64,000 nucleotides of DNA. It comes from Thiodiazotropha sp037384425 (GTDB lineage Bacteria; Pseudomonadota; Gammaproteobacteria; Chromatiales; Chromatiaceae). The position numbers were made by a program, and so were the translations under genes. Below the pieces are notes generated by a model. It did not search any database. It was not told the DNA's origin and worked only from the letters and a program-made list of their open reading frames with translations. The stretch covers positions 1 through 64,000 of the forward strand of contig JARROA010000019.1 in the NCBI GenBank assembly GCA_037384425.1, given 5' to 3'. Position 1 is the stretch's first letter; each line of letters opens with the position of its first letter. Positions 60,928 to 64,000 of this stretch are shown here, one piece after another.

Positions 60928-61185
60928 CTAGTCTGAGACTTGGTTGCGCTGGGCTTCAAGCTCCGCGACCTGTCGCTCCAGGCGGGTGAGTTTCTCGCGG
61001 GTGCGTGCCAGCACGGCGCTTTGCACCTCGAACTCTTCGCGGGTCACCAGATCGAGTTTGGCCAGACCGGCCTCCAGGCTGGAGCGGAAATTCTTCGACA
61101 GGTCCGCCTGCAGGCTGCGGATGCCGTCCGGCAGGCTGGCCGAGAGGTGTTGTGACAGTTCGTCAATCAGTTTGGGATCGATCAT
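60928..61185 (-). CDS. ubiK: Ubiquinone biosynthesis accessory factor UbiK (BMFP domain)
   Basis: An 85-residue protein from ATG 61185, giving the conserved N-terminus MIDPKLIDELSQHLSASLP. The middle NFRSSLEAGLAKLDLVTREEFEVQSAVLARTREKLTRLERQVAELEA is the BMFP coiled-coil region that forms a trimer. UbiK works with UbiJ (38909-39538) to support the soluble ubiquinone-making complex under oxic conditions. It is divergent from the porin-glnK-amtB operon, a neighbourhood similar to that of pseudomonads (glnK-amtB, ubiK, comM). Confidence 0.93.
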   Translation of the reverse strand: MIDPKLIDELSQHLSASLPDGIRSLQADLSKNFRSSLEAGLAKLDLVTREEFEVQSAVLARTREKLTRLERQVAELEAQRNQVSD

Positions 61186-61326
61186 CGGCCTGACAATAGC
61201 CAGCATCCCAGACCTTGTCCAGCCTCTGTGGTTAACGCCCTTCGATTGTGTCATTCAGGCAACAGTTGAACGGGTGTTGTAAAGCCTGTTCATGCGGGTG
61301 TGCTCCATTTCACATCTGAGCCGACT

Positions 61327-61356
61327 TGCACCAAAAGAGTGCACCAAGTGAGTGCG
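61327..61356. promoter_or_regulatory. Two overlapping NtrC-type binding sites
   Basis: Site one, 61327-61343, reads TGCAC-N7-GTGCA and is a perfect match to the NtrC dyad. Site two, 61340-61356, is TGCAC-N7-GTGCG with one mismatch. A half site TGGTGC follows at 61357. They lie about 155-185 bases upstream of the predicted -24/-12 promoter start, a normal distance for an enhancer. Confidence 0.7.
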
Positions 61357-61483
61357 TGGTGCGTTTCTCTGATCCGAAACGAGGCGTGGAACTTTTTCGA
61401 GATGGGTTAATACGGGGATGCGACCACATATCCATCTGTTTATAAACAATTTTTTATTTCTGGCATGAAGTCTGAATACAGGC

Positions 61484-61499
61484 TGGTACTGTCGGCGCA
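61484..61499 (+). promoter_or_regulatory. Sigma-54 (-24/-12) promoter of the porin-glnK-amtB operon
   Basis: TGGTAC-N5-GCGCA matches the consensus TGGCAC-N5-TTGCA with the invariant GG (61485-61486) and GC (61497-61498) exactly 10 bases apart. Transcription should start near 61510, 56 bases before the porin ATG. An A+T-rich stretch with the palindrome TGTTTATAAACA (61437-61448) lies between this and the NtrC sites, where IHF bending would be expected. Confidence 0.65.
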
Positions 61500-61565
61500 A
61501 CAGGATGCCGGCTAGAGAAATTTCAAACCTGTAATCTTTCTTGAAGTGTAGAGGACTTTAAAACC

Positions 61566-62270
61566 ATGAAGATGAACAAACTTGCCCTGGCCTGCGGTGT
61601 TGCGATGCTCGGCCTCTCTACTGTTGCGGCTGCCGAAGTGAGCATGAACATCGGCGCAACCAGCAACTACGTTTTTCGTGGCGTGACGCTGTCGGGCGAT
61701 TCTGCAGCCATCTCCGGCGGCTTCGACTGGAGCGCGGACAGCGGCCTGTATGCAGGCACCTGGGCCTCGAACCTGGCAGGTTCCAACGACTATGAGCTGG
61801 ATCTGTACGGCGGCTATGGCGGCGAAGCCGCCGGCTTCGGCTATGACGTGGGTCTGGTCTATTACACCTACCCTTCCGACCTGGATGCCGACTATGCCGA
61901 ACTCTACGGTAACGGCAGCTGGAACTTCCTCTCTTTCGGTCTTGCGTACGTTGTCACCAGTGATGTGAACGACACCCCTGCCGCCGAGCCTTTCATCGAA
62001 GGTGATCTCTACTACTACGTAGGCGCCAGCTTCGACCTGCAGCAGGACTACTCTGTGGCGCTGACCATCGGTCGTCAGACCTTCGAAGACGACGGTGTCG
62101 GTGGCGCTGAGCTGGACTACACCCACTACCAGGTCGACCTGACCAAGAGCGCCGGCGATTTCGGTGATGTGACCCTGAGCTTGTCGGATACCGATATCGA
62201 CGATGTGGATCCGAATGCCGGTGGCGACAGCGATCCGCGTTTCTTTGTCTCCTGGTCGAAAACCTTCTGA
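61566..62270 (+). CDS. TorF-family putative porin (Gcw_chp)
   Basis: A 234-residue outer-membrane protein: signal peptide 1-23 (ending TVAAA), then a beta-barrel rich in aromatic and Gly residues. MNIGATSNYVFRGVTLSGDSAAISGGFDWSADSGLYAGTWASNL (about 27-70) is the family signature, and the C-terminus ends DPRFFVSWSKTF with the terminal Phe used for barrel insertion. It is the first gene of a set with glnK and amtB under an apparent sigma-54/NtrC promoter, so a role in uptake of ammonium or small nitrogen compounds across the outer membrane is inferred. No substrate is established for the family. Confidence 0.88.
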   Translation: MKMNKLALACGVAMLGLSTVAAAEVSMNIGATSNYVFRGVTLSGDSAAISGGFDWSADSGLYAGTWASNLAGSNDYELDLYGGYGGEAAGFGYDVGLVYYTYPSDLDADYAELYGNGSWNFLSFGLAYVVTSDVNDTPAAEPFIEGDLYYYVGASFDLQQDYSVALTIGRQTFEDDGVGGAELDYTHYQVDLTKSAGDFGDVTLSLSDTDIDDVDPNAGGDSDPRFFVSWSKTF

Positions 62271-62301
62271 TTCTGGCCTAACGACATCTAGCAAAATCTC
62301 T

Positions 62302-62321
62302 GGCCCGCCCTCGGGCGGGCC
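62302..62321 (+). terminator. Strong GC hairpin between the porin and glnK genes
   Basis: A perfect 9-bp stem (GGCCCGCCC paired with GGGCGGGCC) with a two-base TC loop, 32 bases after the porin stop and 21 before glnK. No T-run follows, so it is not a classical terminator; it could cause partial termination, or protect the porin message from 3' decay, giving more porin than GlnK. Confidence 0.6.
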
Positions 62322-62342
62322 GAGCGATTGAGGAGTATTAGC

Positions 62343-62681
62343 ATGAAAATGGTTTCTGCAATCATCAAGCCGTTCAAGCTTGATGATGTCCGTGAAGCGC
62401 TTTCCGACGTAGGCGTCGCCGGCATCACGGTCACCGAGGTAAAGGGATTTGGCCGACAGAAAGGTCACACCGAACTCTATCGCGGTGCCGAGTATGTGGT
62501 CGATTTCCTGCCCAAGATCAAGGTTGAGATCGCCGTCGACGATGCCGTTGTCGATCAGGTGGTCGAGGCCATCACCAACGCCGCCAAGACCGGCAAGATC
62601 GGTGACGGCAAGATCTTCGTCACCCCCGTTGAACAGGTTATCCGTGTGCGTACCGGCGAGACCGGTTCCGAAGCGTTGTAA
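62343..62681 (+). CDS. glnK: P-II family nitrogen regulator GlnK
   Basis: A 112-residue trimeric signal protein that senses glutamine (by uridylylation), ATP/ADP and 2-oxoglutarate, and blocks the AmtB pore. MKMVSAIIKPFKLDDVREALSDVGVAGITVTEVKGFGRQKGHTELYRGAEYVVDFLPKIK holds the T-loop with Tyr51, the uridylylation site, and the B-loop TNAAKTGKIGDGKIFV lies at about 83-98. ATG 62343 has a GAGGAG ribosome site. It lies directly before amtB, the pairing expected of GlnK rather than GlnB. Confidence 0.97.
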   Translation: MKMVSAIIKPFKLDDVREALSDVGVAGITVTEVKGFGRQKGHTELYRGAEYVVDFLPKIKVEIAVDDAVVDQVVEAITNAAKTGKIGDGKIFVTPVEQVIRVRTGETGSEAL

Positions 62682-62710
62682 CCCACAAGCAAGACTCATG
62701 GGAGATTATC

Positions 62711-63985
62711 GTGGAAGCGATTACACAACTTAGTACACAACTTAGTTACGCACTGGATACCTTCTACTTTTTGGTAACCGGTGCGCTCGTCATGTGGATG
62801 GCGGCAGGTTTCGCCATGCTCGAGGCCGGCTTGGTCAGGGCCAAGAACACTGCTGAAATCCTGACCAAGAACGTCGCCTTGTATGCCATCGCCTGTATCA
62901 TGTACATGCTGATGGGCTACAACATCATGTACCCCGCCGACGGCAACGGCTACATCCCCGCGCTCGACCTTGCCTTCATGTTCGGCGGCGACAACAGCGT
63001 CGAGGAAGTGCTTGCCAGCAACGGCGACATCTACTATTCCGGCATGTCCGACTTCTTCTTCCAGGTGGTCTTCGTCGCCACCGCCATGTCCATCGTCTCC
63101 GGTGCCGTGGCGGAGCGCATGAAACTCTGGTCGTTCCTGATCTTCGCCGTGGTGATGACCGGTGTCATCTACCCGATGCAGGGTTACTGGAAGTGGGGCG
63201 GCGGTTTCCTGGATGCGGCCGGTTTCAACGACTTCGCCGGTTCCGGCGTGGTGCATCTGTGCGGTGCCTCCGCAGCGCTGGCCGGTGTCATCCTGCTCGG
63301 CGCACGTAAGGGCAAGTACACCGCCGACGGCAAGGTCAACGCCATCCCCGGTGCCAACATGCCGCTGGCTACCCTGGGTACCTTCATCCTCTGGCTGGGT
63401 TGGTTCGGCTTCAACGGCGGCTCGGAGCTGATTGTCTCCAACATCGACGAGGCCAACGCCGTCGCCGCCGTCTTCGTCAACACCAACGCGGCTGCAGCCG
63501 GTGGTGTGGTGGCGGCACTGATCACCGCCCGTGCCCTGTTCGGCAAGGCTGATCTGACCATGGCCCTCAACGGCGCCCTGGCCGGACTGGTGGCGATCAC
63601 CGCCGAGCCGTTGGCTCCGACCCCGCTGTGGGCGACCATCGTCGGCGCCATCGGCGGTATCCTGGTGGTCTTCGCCATCATCACCATGGACAAGGTCAAG
63701 ATCGACGATCCTGTCGGTGCCATCTCTGTGCACGGCGTGGTCGGCATGTGGGGCCTGATTGCGGTGCCTCTCTCCAATGCCGATGCGACCTTCAGCGCCC
63801 AGCTGCTGGGTCTGGTCGTGATCCTCGCCTGGACCTTCATCGCCAGCTTTATCGTCTGGCTGATCATCAAGGCGGTGATGGGGATTCGTGTCAGCGAAGA
63901 GGAGGAGTACGAGGGTGTCGACCTCGGCGAGTGTGGGCTGGAGGCCTACCCCGAGTTCACCGGCATCCGCGGTTCCGGCCTCTGA
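62711..63985 (+). CDS. amtB: Ammonium transporter AmtB
   Basis: A 424-residue inner-membrane channel with 11 helices and the N-terminal segment in the periplasm. GTG 62711 (GGGAG ribosome site) starts MEAITQLSTQLSYALDTFYFLVTGALVMWMAAGFAMLEAGLVRAKNTAEILTKN. The pore histidines lie in GSGVVHLCGASAALAG and SVHGVVGMWGL. QGYWKWGGGFLDAAGFNDFAG and TNTNAAAAGG are also conserved. No cleavable signal peptide as in E. coli AmtB is obvious. The cytosolic tail (about 395-424) has the EEEEYEGVDLGECGLEAYPEF pattern. It ends 15 bases before the window end. Confidence 0.97.
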   Translation: MEAITQLSTQLSYALDTFYFLVTGALVMWMAAGFAMLEAGLVRAKNTAEILTKNVALYAIACIMYMLMGYNIMYPADGNGYIPALDLAFMFGGDNSVEEVLASNGDIYYSGMSDFFFQVVFVATAMSIVSGAVAERMKLWSFLIFAVVMTGVIYPMQGYWKWGGGFLDAAGFNDFAGSGVVHLCGASAALAGVILLGARKGKYTADGKVNAIPGANMPLATLGTFILWLGWFGFNGGSELIVSNIDEANAVAAVFVNTNAAAAGGVVAALITARALFGKADLTMALNGALAGLVAITAEPLAPTPLWATIVGAIGGILVVFAIITMDKVKIDDPVGAISVHGVVGMWGLIAVPLSNADATFSAQLLGLVVILAWTFIASFIVWLIIKAVMGIRVSEEEEYEGVDLGECGLEAYPEFTGIRGSGL

Positions 63986-64000
63986 GGATCATTCGGACGA

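Noticed and set aside
61470..61485. Alternative sigma-54 element TGGCAT-N5-CTGAA
   Set aside because: It lacks the invariant GC of the -12 box; the TGGTAC element 14 bases downstream fits better.
62696..63733. Minus-strand frame of 345 codons opposite amtB
   Set aside because: His/Asp/Gly-rich antisense of a complete ammonium transporter.
1..64000. CRISPR arrays, tRNA or rRNA genes, toxin-antitoxin or phage-defence islands
   Set aside because: No regularly spaced direct repeats, no cloverleaf or rRNA-like sequence and no defence-type genes were seen. The only repeated sequences are the REP-like palindromes.

Overview
The window reads as a chromosomal contig from a gammaproteobacterium. Support comes from the class I adenylate cyclase CyaA, the order cyaA-lptM-dapF-DUF484-xerC, SecB, the UbiE-UbiJ-UbiB-UbiK ubiquinone set, HslVU, a CysB-type LysR regulator and a perfect FNR-type box. 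Gene order in the first 11 kb (trmL, gpsA, secB, membrane rhodanese // gpmI, envC, yibQ) resembles the E. coli yibK-to-yibQ region. The host genus cannot be fixed from this sequence; a free-living or symbiotic sulfur-oxidising lineage is only a guess. One run of 16 N marks an assembly gap (5358-5373).

Layout. 1-11051: housekeeping genes (HDOD regulator, dihydroorotate dehydrogenase, trmL, gpsA, secB, rhodanese, thiol-type ArsR regulator, gpmI, envC, ctpA, yibQ, yajL). 11109-35191: a visibly A+T-richer surface-polysaccharide locus of about 24 kb, all on the minus strand, followed by a divergent Wzz-like gene (to 37234). Read in transcription order it encodes rmlB, rmlA, a VioA-like aminotransferase, a WbqC-family protein, two sulfotransferases, a Wzx flippase, a GT2, a Wzy-like polymerase, an interrupting IS1380-type element with a frameshifted transposase, an AsnB-like amidotransferase, a GT4, fnlA-fnlB-fnlC (UDP-L-FucNAc pathway), a WbuB-like GT4, a third sulfotransferase, an initiating phosphoglycosyl transferase, a second DegT aminotransferase and a WbpM/PglF-like dehydratase. 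Together these predict a Wzx/Wzy-assembled heteropolysaccharide (O-antigen or capsule) built on a bacillosamine-type or related amino sugar, containing L-FucNAc and a dTDP-linked 4-amino-4,6-dideoxyhexose, and probably sulfated. The fnlC product seems to lack about 20 conserved residues.

37245-43204: ubiB, ubiJ, ubiE, a DUF971 gene, hslU, hslV. 43557-47750: a secreted LolA-like protein with an RND/MMPL exporter. 47896-56188: cysB-like regulator, then xerC, DUF484, dapF, lptM, cyaA, a PAS-degenerate GGDEF protein, DUF2939 and an RRM protein on the minus strand. 56341-61185: ABC-F protein YheS, isochorismatase-family hydrolase, comM, ubiK. 61566-63985: a TorF-family porin, glnK and amtB on the plus strand, preceded by two 17-bp NtrC-type sites and a -24/-12 (sigma-54) element, so this looks like a nitrogen-starvation operon.

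Intergenic spaces between housekeeping genes carry at least seven inverted pairs or singletons of REP-like palindromes in two stem families that share a GTAG head. None lies inside the polysaccharide locus. No rRNA, tRNA or CRISPR array was recognised.
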